DNA of 64,000 nt from Gordonia iterans (GTDB lineage Bacteria > Actinomycetota > Actinomycetes > Mycobacteriales > Mycobacteriaceae). Below are positions 1-8,422 of the stretch, in pieces. The number at the start of each line of letters is the position of its first letter. Within the stretch, counting starts at the first letter, position 1. The notes beneath the pieces are model-generated. The model had not been told where the DNA came from, did not search any database, and saw nothing but the letters and a program-made list of their open reading frames with translations. Made by a program: the position numbers and the translations under genes. The stretch covers positions 3,658,001-3,722,000 of the forward strand of contig NZ_CP027433.1 in NCBI RefSeq assembly GCF_002993285.1. Reading direction: 5' to 3'.

Positions 1-1
1 T

Positions 2-883
2 ACCAGCGCCACGCTCGGCACGCGTTCGCAGAGAATCGCGATCCCCGTGCTGGGGATCGGCGTGGACACCACGTCGCTTCTCGAGTCGTGGCAGTACGGC
101 CCGGACGGCATCGCCTACAACTCCGGGCAGACCATCGCACTGGTGAACACCGGCGAGCTCCTCGGCGGTGTTCCGCTGCCGCTGGTCTACTCGCTCGGCG
201 CGTTCAACCTCGGGCCGAAGGGCGTGGGCTTCTCGGGACCGTCGATCTTCGGAGTGGGCCTGCCGAGTTTCCAGCTCGGCGAGAAGCTCGGTCAGCCCGA
301 TACCGGGAACGCCTTGCTCGACGGCGTCGGCGGGCTCGGCGACATGCTCCCGACGACCCTGATCCCGCTCGACCCGAAGTACCTGTTCGCGGCCCTCGGC
401 ATCGAGGATCCGACCGGTCTGGGCCTCACCGATCCGTTCAAGACGACCCAGGACCTGTTCGATCCGGTGTTCGTCAAGGGCGTCAGCCCGCTCGCCACTC
501 CGCTGGCCAAGGGCATCGCCGAACTGAGTGCGAAGGCGACCAACAAGGGCTCCGAGTCGAGCGAGAAGGCCTCGAAGAAGCTCGGTGAGATCACCACCGA
601 GGTCGCCGATTCCGCGAGCAAGGCATCCGACGCAGCCGCCAAGAAGGCCCCGGAGATTGAGTACCCGATCGAGGTGAAGCCGGGCGAGAAGAAGTACCCG
701 GAGATCGAGATCAAGAAGAACGACGACAGCCTCCCGAAGCTCGGCTTCGACAAGAAGAATCAGCAGGAGCAGGCTCCGCAGCAAGAGCAGGCTCCGCAAC
801 AGGAGCAGTCTTCGGAGACCGAAGCGTCCGAGACTCCGGCGCTCACCGGCGAATCCGAGTCACCGGCTGTCGAGGACGAATGA
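2..883 (+). CDS. C-terminal part of a large exported-type protein (5' end outside window)
   Basis: The frame is open to the left edge, so this is the 3' part of a longer gene; an internal GTG at 47 is unlikely to be the true start. About 290 residues are visible. The first half is rich in Gly, Leu and Pro without a domain I recognise. The second half is a low-complexity Lys/Glu/Ala stretch followed by an acidic tail containing a short tandem repeat (QEQAPQ units near 753-815) and a Ser/Glu/Thr-rich end. A similar acidic Ser/Glu/Pro tail closes the secreted protein at 3713-6817, so both may be cell-envelope or secreted proteins of one class. Function unknown. Confidence 0.6.
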   Translation, partial: TSATLGTRSQRIAIPVLGIGVDTTSLLESWQYGPDGIAYNSGQTIALVNTGELLGGVPLPLVYSLGAFNLGPKGVGFSGPSIFGVGLPSFQLGEKLGQPDTGNALLDGVGGLGDMLPTTLIPLDPKYLFAALGIEDPTGLGLTDPFKTTQDLFDPVFVKGVSPLATPLAKGIAELSAKATNKGSESSEKASKKLGEITTEVADSASKASDAAAKKAPEIEYPIEVKPGEKKYPEIEIKKNDDSLPKLGFDKKNQQEQAPQQEQAPQQEQSSETEASETPALTGESESPAVEDE

Positions 884-906
884 CCTCCTGACCGCCGCGA
901 CACCCC

Positions 907-945
907 GAGGGCCGTGAACAGTGCCCGCCACTGTTCACGGCCCTC
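907..945 (+). terminator. Strong hairpin terminator
   Basis: A perfect 17-bp inverted repeat (907-923 with 929-945) and a 5-base loop follow the stop codon at 883 by 23 bases. There is no T-tract, as is common in actinobacteria. It should end transcription of the upstream gene. Confidence 0.8.
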
Positions 946-1006
946 GTCGTCGTCCAGTTGCCCGCGCCTCCACGGTTTTGTCGGCACCTGCCTCTACCGT
1001 GGGTTC

Positions 1007-1282
1007 ATGGAGTACCGGAACCAGCTCGAAAGCCTCATGACGCTCACCGCCGAGCAGGTCGACCAGGCCTGTGCCGGTGAACGGATCAACGCCCTCGTGA
1101 CCCTCTGCTACGACGAGTACCTCGAACTCCGCGAGCTCGCCGAAGAAGAGCGAGCCAACGATGCGGACGACCGCTATGCCTTCTACCTGCAGGAGGCGTC
1201 TGCCTGGCGCGACACCGCGCGTCTTCTCCGTGAGATCCAGGCCGGCGGGGCCGCCACCGAGCGCGCGGCTCGCAGCGCGTGA
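1007..1282 (+). CDS. Small acidic hypothetical protein (91 aa)
   Basis: I place the start at the ATG at 1007, because the upstream GTG at 914 lies inside the terminator hairpin. The start has no clear Shine-Dalgarno, but TACCGT ends seven bases before it, which suggests a leaderless transcript. The product is rich in Glu, Ala and Arg, probably all-helical, with no membrane segment and no family I recognise. Its stop overlaps the GTG of the phosphatase gene by four bases (GTGA), so the two are probably translationally coupled. Confidence 0.7.
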   Translation: MEYRNQLESLMTLTAEQVDQACAGERINALVTLCYDEYLELRELAEEERANDADDRYAFYLQEASAWRDTARLLREIQAGGAATERAARSA

Positions 1283-1770
1283 GCCAGGCCCCGCGGACGC
1301 TCGTGCTGATGCGGCACGGCAAGTCCGACTACCCCGCCGGCGTCTGGGACCACGACCGGCCCCTCAACGACCGCGGACGCCGCCAGGCCGCACTCGCCGG
1401 AGAGTGGATGGCGAACGACGGTCTCGATGTCGACGCGGTGATCTGCTCGACGGCCGAGCGCACTCGTCAGACTTTGGCGCGCACCGAGATCGACGCCCCG
1501 GCCGTCTACACCGAGGACATCTACGAGAACACCCCGGAGAACATCCTCGAGGCGATCCGCACGTACGCGCCGGAGCACGCCTCGACGCTCCTCGTCGTCG
1601 GACACTTCCCCGGCCTGCCGGGCACCGCACTCATGCTCGACGACGATGCCGAGATCGACCGCTTCCCGACGTCGGCCTACGCAGTCCTGTCGATCGGCGT
1701 CCCCTGGGACAGAGTCGGCCTCGACGTCGACCCCGCCGCGCGGCTGCGCGCCCTCCAGATCCCGCGCTGA
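1279..1770 (+). CDS. SixA-like histidine phosphatase
   Basis: 163 aa, the usual size for short SixA-type members of the histidine phosphatase (phosphoglycerate mutase-like) superfamily. The N-terminal LMRHGKSDYP carries the RHG catalytic signature with the phosphorylated histidine. A second conserved segment, VVGHFPGLPG near residue 115, supplies the second active-site histidine. It has no signal peptide, so it is cytoplasmic. It starts with GTG inside the stop of the preceding small gene. SixA acts on phosphohistidine proteins in E. coli; the substrate of actinobacterial relatives is generally unknown and I do not assign one. Confidence 0.85.
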   Translation: MSQAPRTLVLMRHGKSDYPAGVWDHDRPLNDRGRRQAALAGEWMANDGLDVDAVICSTAERTRQTLARTEIDAPAVYTEDIYENTPENILEAIRTYAPEHASTLLVVGHFPGLPGTALMLDDDAEIDRFPTSAYAVLSIGVPWDRVGLDVDPAARLRALQIPR

Positions 1771-1945
1771 CGTCGCGACACGGACCTGAGGGGCGCCACC
1801 GGAGAGCCGTGAACGGTTGCGCCGCAACGAGACGACGACTCGCATACGCCAGCGTCATCGTCGCCGTCGCCTGGCCGCATTTTTCACCTGTTCGTAGGAC
1901 GCCGATCGACCGCCTGACCTCAGTCGTAATCGGTACGGTCCACAC

Positions 1946-3532
1946 GTGACCGAATCCGACACAGTGGAGTCGTGGGCGCGATCGATCGGATTCAGCGCTC
2001 CACGCGAGTTCAAGGGCACCAACACCCGCGTCGGCCCCGACGACCGGGCGCGCTACGCCGGCTTGTACCTCCTGTCTTTCAAGAACGGCGATTACTATCT
2101 CGGAGAATCGGTCGACATCCGGAGCAGGATGGCCGGGCACCGCGCAAAGTGGGGCGACGAGATCGCCTCCGTCCAGGTTCGGCGGCGCAACCTCTCCAAG
2201 CCCGCTCTCCGCCGACTCGAGAAGGAACTCATCCACGAGCTCAACCGACGAATTCCGACCGGTTGCCGCAACATCACACACGCGAGTGTCTCAGCCGGCG
2301 TCGACGAGCTCGCCGACTTCCTCACCAAGGACGAACAAGATCAATGGATGCGTGATCCCCGCGCCTTCAACGCATCCGACACGACCGAACTGAAGCCGAT
2401 GACCGAGGCCCAGGCGGTCAAGTACTCGACGTCAGCCCGCCGATTCTCGGAGCTCCCGACGGCAGCTGAACTGACTGGACTGCTCCGCACCTATCTGGAG
2501 AACTGCGTCCCGGCGCCTCGTCGCACCGAGTTCCAGAGCTGGAATGTCAGCGCGTGGTCGTACGGTGGCCGACGTGCGTTCTGCGTCTCGATCGGCAAAA
2601 TGGAGTCGTTGGTCGCCTTTCCGGACGGCAGCGGATTCATCGTCATCCGGAAGTCGGACCTCCTCCAAAGCACCACTGCACGAGAATTCAAACGACGCTT
2701 CCGCGGGGCAGTCATGACGAGCCGGATCTACGACGACGCCGGCGAGGACACCGTCATGCTCGAGGGGCGGAGCGCCCGAGCCTTCGCCGACCTCCTCCAC
2801 GACCCCGTCGTACAACGCGCAGCCGCCCGCCTCGTTCTCGACGTGATGCGGAAACACCCGAGCGTGTACACCCGCTACCACTGCCCACAACTCGTCGAGA
2901 AGGCCTACTCGGAGTTCAGCCGGCCGGCGCCAGAGGACGGCATCGCAGTACCAACCGACGAGCAGCATGCTGCACCGGTCACTCTGATGTCTGCGGATCG
3001 TTCGAGCGATGCCGACTCACCTCCGGCCGCCGCGGTGGGTGAAGCCCCGCCGGACGACGTCGTCGTCACCTGGTTCGTCAACGCCGGCCCCGCCAAGACA
3101 GGCAAGAACACCCTCGGGGATTTCCTCGCGAACGGCGAATGGCGGATGGACCGGGAAGCGCGGTACGAGTTCGACGTGCAGGACATGCTTCCCGGGGAAC
3201 GGATCTTCGTCCGCAAGCGGTACAACACCAAACACGCTCCGTTCGACACACGAGGTCGGCTTGTCTCCGCGATGGATCTCTTACTGAGCGGCACCATCGT
3301 CTCGAACCCCGGTGACGGGTGCTCGGTGAAGGTCGACTGGAGTCACGGCTTCCGCTCTCGAACTTGGTACTTCTATACGAACCAGGATGCAGTCTGGGCC
3401 ATCCCGCATGGCCGACACTCGTGGAGCGACCGCCTGCTCGACTTCGCACTGAACGACGCCGAACAAGACCTCGACTTCTGGAGGAACGCACATTACTGGC
3501 GGGAACGCTTCGGCGATACGCCGGTCGGGTAG
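1946..3532 (+). CDS. GIY-YIG nuclease fused to a putative base-sensing C-terminal domain
   Basis: 528 aa from a GTG that follows TACGGT by six bases, probably leaderless. Residues about 38-112 match the GIY-YIG nuclease fold: GLY at 39-41, YLG at 51-53, arginines in VDIRSR (59-61), a Glu in the helix RRLEKELIHELN and Asn109. The middle (about 170-330) is unassigned. The last 150 residues contain VVTWFVN, KVDWSHGF and WYFYTNQDAVWAI. They resemble, to my eye, the EVE/PUA-like or McrB-N-type DNA-sensing domains of modification-dependent restriction enzymes. There is no methylase or ATPase beside it. I infer a stand-alone nuclease, possibly defensive; the N-terminal call is firmer than the C-terminal one. 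Confidence 0.65.
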   Translation: MTESDTVESWARSIGFSAPREFKGTNTRVGPDDRARYAGLYLLSFKNGDYYLGESVDIRSRMAGHRAKWGDEIASVQVRRRNLSKPALRRLEKELIHELNRRIPTGCRNITHASVSAGVDELADFLTKDEQDQWMRDPRAFNASDTTELKPMTEAQAVKYSTSARRFSELPTAAELTGLLRTYLENCVPAPRRTEFQSWNVSAWSYGGRRAFCVSIGKMESLVAFPDGSGFIVIRKSDLLQSTTAREFKRRFRGAVMTSRIYDDAGEDTVMLEGRSARAFADLLHDPVVQRAAARLVLDVMRKHPSVYTRYHCPQLVEKAYSEFSRPAPEDGIAVPTDEQHAAPVTLMSADRSSDADSPPAAAVGEAPPDDVVVTWFVNAGPAKTGKNTLGDFLANGEWRMDREARYEFDVQDMLPGERIFVRKRYNTKHAPFDTRGRLVSAMDLLLSGTIVSNPGDGCSVKVDWSHGFRSRTWYFYTNQDAVWAIPHGRHSWSDRLLDFALNDAEQDLDFWRNAHYWRERFGDTPVG

Positions 3533-3650
3533 AACTCACCACTCACCCACAGTCCTACTCCGTCGGATGACCGACCTCCTCCCCTCCGTCCACGCACCCG
3601 ACGGAGCAGAGACAAGGAGAAGCGATCCGCTCCTCCAACCGGCACGAACG

Positions 3651-3693
3651 GGGAGAGCCGGCCGCCCACGTAACGTGAGCGCCCGGCTCTCCC
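3651..3693. terminator. Bidirectional hairpin between convergent genes
   Basis: An 11-bp perfect inverted repeat (3651-3661 with 3683-3693, loop 21 bases) lies between the stop at 3532 (plus) and the stop at 3713 (minus), so it can serve both genes. Confidence 0.55.
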
Positions 3694-3712
3694 GGTTCAG
3701 CGGAATCCTGAG

Positions 3713-6700
3713 TCAGCCGAGCGCAGGCTCCAGCTCTTCAGAGGATTCGGCGGTCGACGTCGACTCGGACGACGACGCCTCGGGCGACTGCGGCGCGGAG
3801 GACTGCGTCGTCGTCGGCCCGGCCTGCTCGGGGGCCGACTCGGGCGAAGGACTCGGGTCGGTCGAACCGGTCGTCACCTCGGGCTCCGGGGCGGACGTAG
3901 TCTCGGAGACACCGGGGTCTCCCGCGAGACCGGAGTTCCCGGTCGCGGCGGCGTTCTCCGGCGCGCTGCCGGTCCCGAGCTCGCCGTTGTCGCCGTTGTC
4001 GCCGTTGTCGCTGTCGCCACCGTTGTCTGTGTCGCCTTCGCCTTCGGCCGGATCCTCCGGATCGACGACTGGATCGTCGTCCTTCGGCTTCGGCTTGAGC
4101 AGGTCGTTCAGATCCTGGAAGGGCTTGGAGACGAAGTCCTTCAAGCTGTCGCCGATCTCGGCAGTCAGACGCTTGTCGCCGCCGTAGAGCAGCGGGCCGA
4201 GCAGACCGTCGAGCCGCTTCAGGTCGTCGTCGAGCGTGATGGACTTCTTGAAGTCCCGCGCGGTACCGAAGATGTCGAACGGCTTGTCGAGGCTGAGTGT
4301 GCCCAGGCCGAACGGGTTGTCCCACTGGACGAGGCTGATCTTGGGCAAGAGGCCGACGTCGGCGCCGTCGGCGATCTTACGGATCTCCGGCATGCCGATC
4401 AGGTTCGGGCGGTAGGTTCCGTTGACCTCGACAGCCGGGAAGAACACCACCTCGTGGCTGCCCCACTGGATCACCAGCGGCTCGCGCAGACCGTAGTCAC
4501 TGGTCAGCCAGTGCGCCGTGGTGGACTTCGCGACGACCGGATCCCACAGCGGGTTGCCCTGGGAGTCGGTGGCCTGCTCCATCTTCTGAACCAGAACAGG
4601 TGCCTTCTTGACGGCGCCCTCGGGCAGGTCGTCTTCGTCGACGTCGTCGAGCTCGTTGCCCTCGGCGTCGAACCAGACGTAGTCGTCGTCGGCGTCGGTG
4701 GCGTCGCGCCAGACCTTCTCGCCGCCGACCTCTTGCTGAACCATCACCGGCTTCTTCAGGTAGCGGGTCTTGGTCTTGAAGACCGGCTCGCCGTCCTCGA
4801 CCTTCTGCACCTGCTTCTTGACCGCGCCCTCGGTGCCCTCGTCGACGACGTTGCCCTCGTCGTCGATCCAGATCGGGTCGCCGTTCTCGTCCTCGGCGTC
4901 GACCATCACCGGCTCATCGGAGGCGTAATCTTCCCATGCGTCCTCGAACGCTGCGACCATCCGCGGGGTCACCTTGTTCTTCATCCGCGGCGTCTTGTCG
5001 TCGACCATCTTGGGCTGTGTCTGCTCGTCGTCGAGCCACAGCAGATTGCCGTCGTCGTCGGTGGCCTGCACCTGCTTCTTGACCCGCTCGGTGACGACCT
5101 TGCCGTTCTCGTCGAGGACCTCGTTGCCCTCGTCGTCGCGCTTGGCTACGTAGATGTAGACGTCGTCCCAGAGCAGATTGCCGTCCGCGTCGGTGGCCTG
5201 CTCCTTCTCGAACACCGTCTCGACGTTCTTGGTGTAGCGGATGAAGTCCTTGGTCAGCTTGATGCGCTTGTCCTCGGACAGCACCGCGTCCAGCATGTCC
5301 ACCACGACCGGGTTGCTCAGCAGCGAACCCATGTCGGCGTCGCCGCCGAGCAGCGGTCCGAGATGCTTGATCAGGGCGTCGTTGCCGAACAGCAGCGAGC
5401 TGACGTCGGTCAGGCCGTACTGCTCCTGGCGGGAGACCTTGTCACCGGTGAAGTCGGCGCTGCCGTCGGTCAGCGCTCGCAGATCCTTGTAGGTGTCGAC
5501 CGTGCCCAGGTAGTTGGAGCAGCTGCCGAGCCCCTCGGCGGTGGCTTGGGCGTTCACGCCGAAGCAGAAGGCCTCCTTGATACTCGGGATCTGGCCGTTG
5601 AGACTGCCGATCAGTTCGAGCATCGGCGTCATGTCGCCGTCCTCGCCAAGCGCCTCCTTCGCCATCTCCGACTGCAGCAGCGGCAGGAGATTCGAGAAGT
5701 CGACATCCTGGCCGAACCAGGTGAACCGGATGTCCTCGGTGTCCATGTTCGCGGCGATCGCGATCGCCCACTTCGCATAGGCGGCCGCCAGCTTGCCCTT
5801 GTCGGCGCCGGCGATTGCTATCGACAGATTATTGCCGGTCTCGGCGAAGGCCCGGCCGTCGCGCATCGAGAGTGCCACGTTGATGCCGTCGCCCTTGATG
5901 ACCGACTGCCCCTTCGGACCGGTCAACGGCGGCAGGATCACCGGCTGCGTGTAGTCCGTGTACTTCTGGCCGGTCAGGTACGAAGCTACCTTCAGCGCGT
6001 CGGTGCGCTTCTGCAGGTTTGCGTCGACCGTGCGGTACTGCCAGCCACCGCCGCCGATGCACGATCCGAAAATCACGGTGCCGTTGCAGTACCGTTCCTG
6101 AACCCAGTCCGGTTCCAGGGCTGCGTCCTCACGGATCTTGTTGTAGATGTCCGTCTCGTAGCTTCCGTACTTGCTGAACATGCGCGGGTCGATCGCGACG
6201 CCATAGTCCGCCTCGGCGATGGACTTGACGTTGTTGCCGAGGATGTCGTTGCCCTCGAAGATCAGGCCACTCACCAAGTTCAGCAGATTCTGCTTGCCCA
6301 TTGGCAGTGTGAGCACCTTGATCCAGCCGGTGATCGGGTCGTACACGTCGATGTCGGGCCCGAGGTCGATCACCATGTCGTTGCCGAGCTGCCCGATCTC
6401 GAAACGGTCCGGGAGCACCAGCGCGAGGCCGTGTCCGGTCGAGTCCGTGCACGTGGCGATCGCCCCCGGAGGCAAGGTGCCCTTCGTGGTGTCCTCCGGG
6501 TTCCACTTCGTGCTCTGCCCGGCGTTCGGGTTGCCGTTGGCGAGGGCGCCGGTGCGGCACATCTCGACGAAGCCGGTGATCATCTCGTCGTCGAGCAGAT
6601 CGAGGATCATTTCGGGGGACAGTCCATCGAGGGCGGAGGCGGGTGGCGTGTCGTCGGCGAGCGACGTTCCGACCCCGCCGGCCATCCCCATGCCGACGAC

Positions 6701-6817
6701 GGCGGCCACGCCCAGCGCGGCGGCACTCGTCCGCCAGCGACGGTTCCCCTTCTTGTCTTCCCGGGCTTCGAACTGTGCTGCACGTCGTCGGGCGGCACGG
6801 TCGGGGGTCGTCTTCAC
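3713..6817 (-). CDS. Large secreted Asp-rich repeat protein (1034 aa)
   Basis: Starts with GTG at 6817, preceded by AAGGA ten bases upstream. The N-terminus has a long basic region, then a hydrophobic stretch (about 31-54) ending in SLA-DD, a plausible Sec signal peptide with a long n-region. Residues 60-530 form a mainly hydrophilic domain with several Cys. Residues 540-760 contain five loops of the type ATDxDGNLLW (near 541, 585, 641, 706 and 749), each acidic and closed by Trp, separated by VKKQVQ-like segments. These resemble DxDxDG calcium loops. The tail (905-1034) is an unstructured Asp/Gly then Ser/Glu/Pro/Thr region. No sortase motif is visible. A secreted or envelope-associated role is inferred; the function is unknown. 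Confidence 0.75.
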   Translation of the reverse strand: MKTTPDRAARRRAAQFEAREDKKGNRRWRTSAAALGVAAVVGMGMAGGVGTSLADDTPPASALDGLSPEMILDLLDDEMITGFVEMCRTGALANGNPNAGQSTKWNPEDTTKGTLPPGAIATCTDSTGHGLALVLPDRFEIGQLGNDMVIDLGPDIDVYDPITGWIKVLTLPMGKQNLLNLVSGLIFEGNDILGNNVKSIAEADYGVAIDPRMFSKYGSYETDIYNKIREDAALEPDWVQERYCNGTVIFGSCIGGGGWQYRTVDANLQKRTDALKVASYLTGQKYTDYTQPVILPPLTGPKGQSVIKGDGINVALSMRDGRAFAETGNNLSIAIAGADKGKLAAAYAKWAIAIAANMDTEDIRFTWFGQDVDFSNLLPLLQSEMAKEALGEDGDMTPMLELIGSLNGQIPSIKEAFCFGVNAQATAEGLGSCSNYLGTVDTYKDLRALTDGSADFTGDKVSRQEQYGLTDVSSLLFGNDALIKHLGPLLGGDADMGSLLSNPVVVDMLDAVLSEDKRIKLTKDFIRYTKNVETVFEKEQATDADGNLLWDDVYIYVAKRDDEGNEVLDENGKVVTERVKKQVQATDDDGNLLWLDDEQTQPKMVDDKTPRMKNKVTPRMVAAFEDAWEDYASDEPVMVDAEDENGDPIWIDDEGNVVDEGTEGAVKKQVQKVEDGEPVFKTKTRYLKKPVMVQQEVGGEKVWRDATDADDDYVWFDAEGNELDDVDEDDLPEGAVKKAPVLVQKMEQATDSQGNPLWDPVVAKSTTAHWLTSDYGLREPLVIQWGSHEVVFFPAVEVNGTYRPNLIGMPEIRKIADGADVGLLPKISLVQWDNPFGLGTLSLDKPFDIFGTARDFKKSITLDDDLKRLDGLLGPLLYGGDKRLTAEIGDSLKDFVSKPFQDLNDLLKPKPKDDDPVVDPEDPAEGEGDTDNGGDSDNGDNGDNGELGTGSAPENAAATGNSGLAGDPGVSETTSAPEPEVTTGSTDPSPSPESAPEQAGPTTTQSSAPQSPEASSSESTSTAESSEELEPALG

Positions 6818-7084
6818 GATCTGCCAATCCTTCGTGTCAAATTGGTTGTTGCGTGAATCGTGACCCAGTGCCGGGTGTCACACAACCTGGAACGTTGACA
6901 TCTGTGCCACACGGCACGGAATGAAGTTCCTTTGCTCTTCTCATGTCACAATTTGGCGCATTGATGGACGGCCGGAAAACTGAGAGCCACCTGAAACATA
7001 GGTTCTGACCACGTACGATACGTTACCGATTTGGCGCGACTGTCTCATCCGCACCCCATCCGGGGCAGCAGCAGAATGGCACAT
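6818..7084. other. Intergenic region upstream of the secreted repeat protein
   Basis: About 270 bases without a gene. It is less GC-rich than its surroundings and should hold the minus-strand promoter of the secreted protein gene. Short dyads are present (for example 6904-6908 with 6913-6917), but I could not fix a convincing -35/-10 pair. Confidence 0.4.
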
Positions 7085-8323
7085 TTAGCATCCGAACGTG
7101 TCGTGAGTGTCGTCGGGAATCGAGCCGACCACAAGTTGGCGATCAGCGAGTTCCAGACGCACCGACAGGAGTCGGACGGGACGAATCGGGTCTTGTACGA
7201 CATGCTCGACCGGCGCGACTGGCTCGACCGGCGCAGGCTCGATGAGCGCGTCGAGGAGCGCATCGACCGTGGGCGCGACGTCGTCGTACCGGACGGTCGG
7301 GGCCGCGAGTTTGCGCATCTTGGACTTGGTGAAGAAGGTCGACGACCGCGTGGTGACGCCGACCCGGACCGCGATCCGGCCCTCGTCGACCACCTGCGCC
7401 AGGACGTCGCGGAGAAGATCGTGCGCGGCGGCGTGCAACTGCGCGCGACCGGTCAGGTCCTCGGGATAGGTGCGCGACTTCGAGTGCGACTTGGCCGGCG
7501 GCTCCACCAGCGCGATCGAATCGTCGCCACCGCCGCGCGCCAGGACGTAGAGCCAGTTGCCCTTGTGCGGCCCGAACAGGCCGATCAAGGTGTCCAACGG
7601 AGTGGTTGCGAGCTGTGCGACGGTCTCGATCCCGTTGTCGGACAGCCGCTTCGCGGTGCGCGAGCCGACACTCCACAGGGCATCCGCTGGACGCTCGCCC
7701 ATCAAGGCGAACCACGTCGCGTCGGTCAGCGTGAAGCAGCGACTCCGGGGTTCCTTTCGACGGGGCTCAAGGGGCGCGGCTCGACGGGGCTCAAGGGGCG
7801 CGGCCCGCACGGCCCGCTTGGCGAAGCCTGCGGCGATCTTGGCGCGCTGCTTGTTGTCCGAGATCCCGACGCACGACTCCAACCCGGTCCGCGCACGAAT
7901 CGCCGCTCGCAGGTCGTCGGCGAGCCGGACGGCGTCGGCTTCCGGCGGCGGATCGAGGTCCCGTGGCCCGAAGCCGACGTAACCCTCGTCGGCGCCCCAC
8001 ACCTCCACCGGATGCCCCAGCGCGCGCACCGCTTCCCAGACCTGCGACGAAACCTGTTCGTAGAACTCCATGTCGAGCGGCAGGTAAGTCGCGCCGGGCG
8101 CCTTCCGGTAGGCGGCCCGCAGCGGCATGCCCGCTCGCACACCGAGATCCCGCGTCTCGTACGACGCGCACGTCACCACCTGCCGCGCCTTGCTCGGATC
8201 CCCGTCACCGCCGACGATCACCTGCTCGCCGACGAGTTCGGAACGACGTCGTCGCTCCGCCGCCACCTGGAATTGATCCAGATCCAGGTGCAGCAGCCAG
8301 TGGAAACGTGCGGCCTCGCTCAC
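7085..8323 (-). CDS. dinB2: Y-family DNA polymerase, DinB2 type
   Basis: 412 aa from a GTG. HLDLDQFQVAAE (residues 12-23) supplies the first metal-binding Asp (14) and WGADEGYVGF (109-118) supplies Asp112/Glu113. VVTCASYETRDLGVRAGMP is the conserved fingers segment and GISDNKQRAKIAAGFAK the conserved palm segment. VWSVGSRTAKRL-type thumb and little-finger regions follow. The DLDQF form and GGDGDP segment match the mycobacterial DinB2 subgroup rather than DinB1. The steric-gate position (E. coli DinB Phe13) is Gln19 here. A 24-bp in-frame tandem duplication after GFAK adds Pro/Arg-rich residues where most family members have a short Pro-Asp-Gly turn. It lacks an obvious C-terminal clamp motif. 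Translesion synthesis is expected. Confidence 0.85.
   Translation of the reverse strand: MSEAARFHWLLHLDLDQFQVAAERRRRSELVGEQVIVGGDGDPSKARQVVTCASYETRDLGVRAGMPLRAAYRKAPGATYLPLDMEFYEQVSSQVWEAVRALGHPVEVWGADEGYVGFGPRDLDPPPEADAVRLADDLRAAIRARTGLESCVGISDNKQRAKIAAGFAKRAVRAAPLEPRRAAPLEPRRKEPRSRCFTLTDATWFALMGERPADALWSVGSRTAKRLSDNGIETVAQLATTPLDTLIGLFGPHKGNWLYVLARGGGDDSIALVEPPAKSHSKSRTYPEDLTGRAQLHAAAHDLLRDVLAQVVDEGRIAVRVGVTTRSSTFFTKSKMRKLAAPTVRYDDVAPTVDALLDALIEPAPVEPVAPVEHVVQDPIRPVRLLSVRLELADRQLVVGSIPDDTHDTFGC
7758..7805. repeat. 24-bp tandem duplication inside dinB2
   Basis: Two adjacent 24-base units (7758-7781, 7782-7805) differ only at the last base and keep the frame, encoding two copies of an RAAPLEPR-like segment. 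The unit contains TTCGACGGGGCTCAA, close to the TTCGACAAGCTCAA core of the repeat just outside the gene at 8341. Confidence 0.85.
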
Positions 8324-8340
8324 AAATCCAGGATAGGCGG

Positions 8341-8417
8341 GGTTTCGACAAGCTCAACCGGCGAACGGGCTCAATCGGCGAACCGGCTCGACCGGTGAAC
8401 GGGCTCGACTGGCGGCA
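8341..8417. repeat. Degenerate 17-bp tandem repeats of the TTTCGACAAGCTCAA family
   Basis: Begins with GGTTTCGACAAGCTCAAC and then repeats an about 17-base unit (GCTCAACCGGCGAACGG and variants) roughly four times, up to the end of lstF. The core resembles a dispersed intergenic repeat common in actinobacterial genomes. It runs into a 9-base repeat that encodes the ADLADL end of lstF. Confidence 0.7.
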
Positions 8418-8422
8418 CAGGA

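Noticed and set aside
914..1006. Longer form of the small gene starting at GTG 914
   Set aside because: That start lies inside the 17-bp terminator stem, and the ATG at 1007 has promoter-like sequence just upstream.
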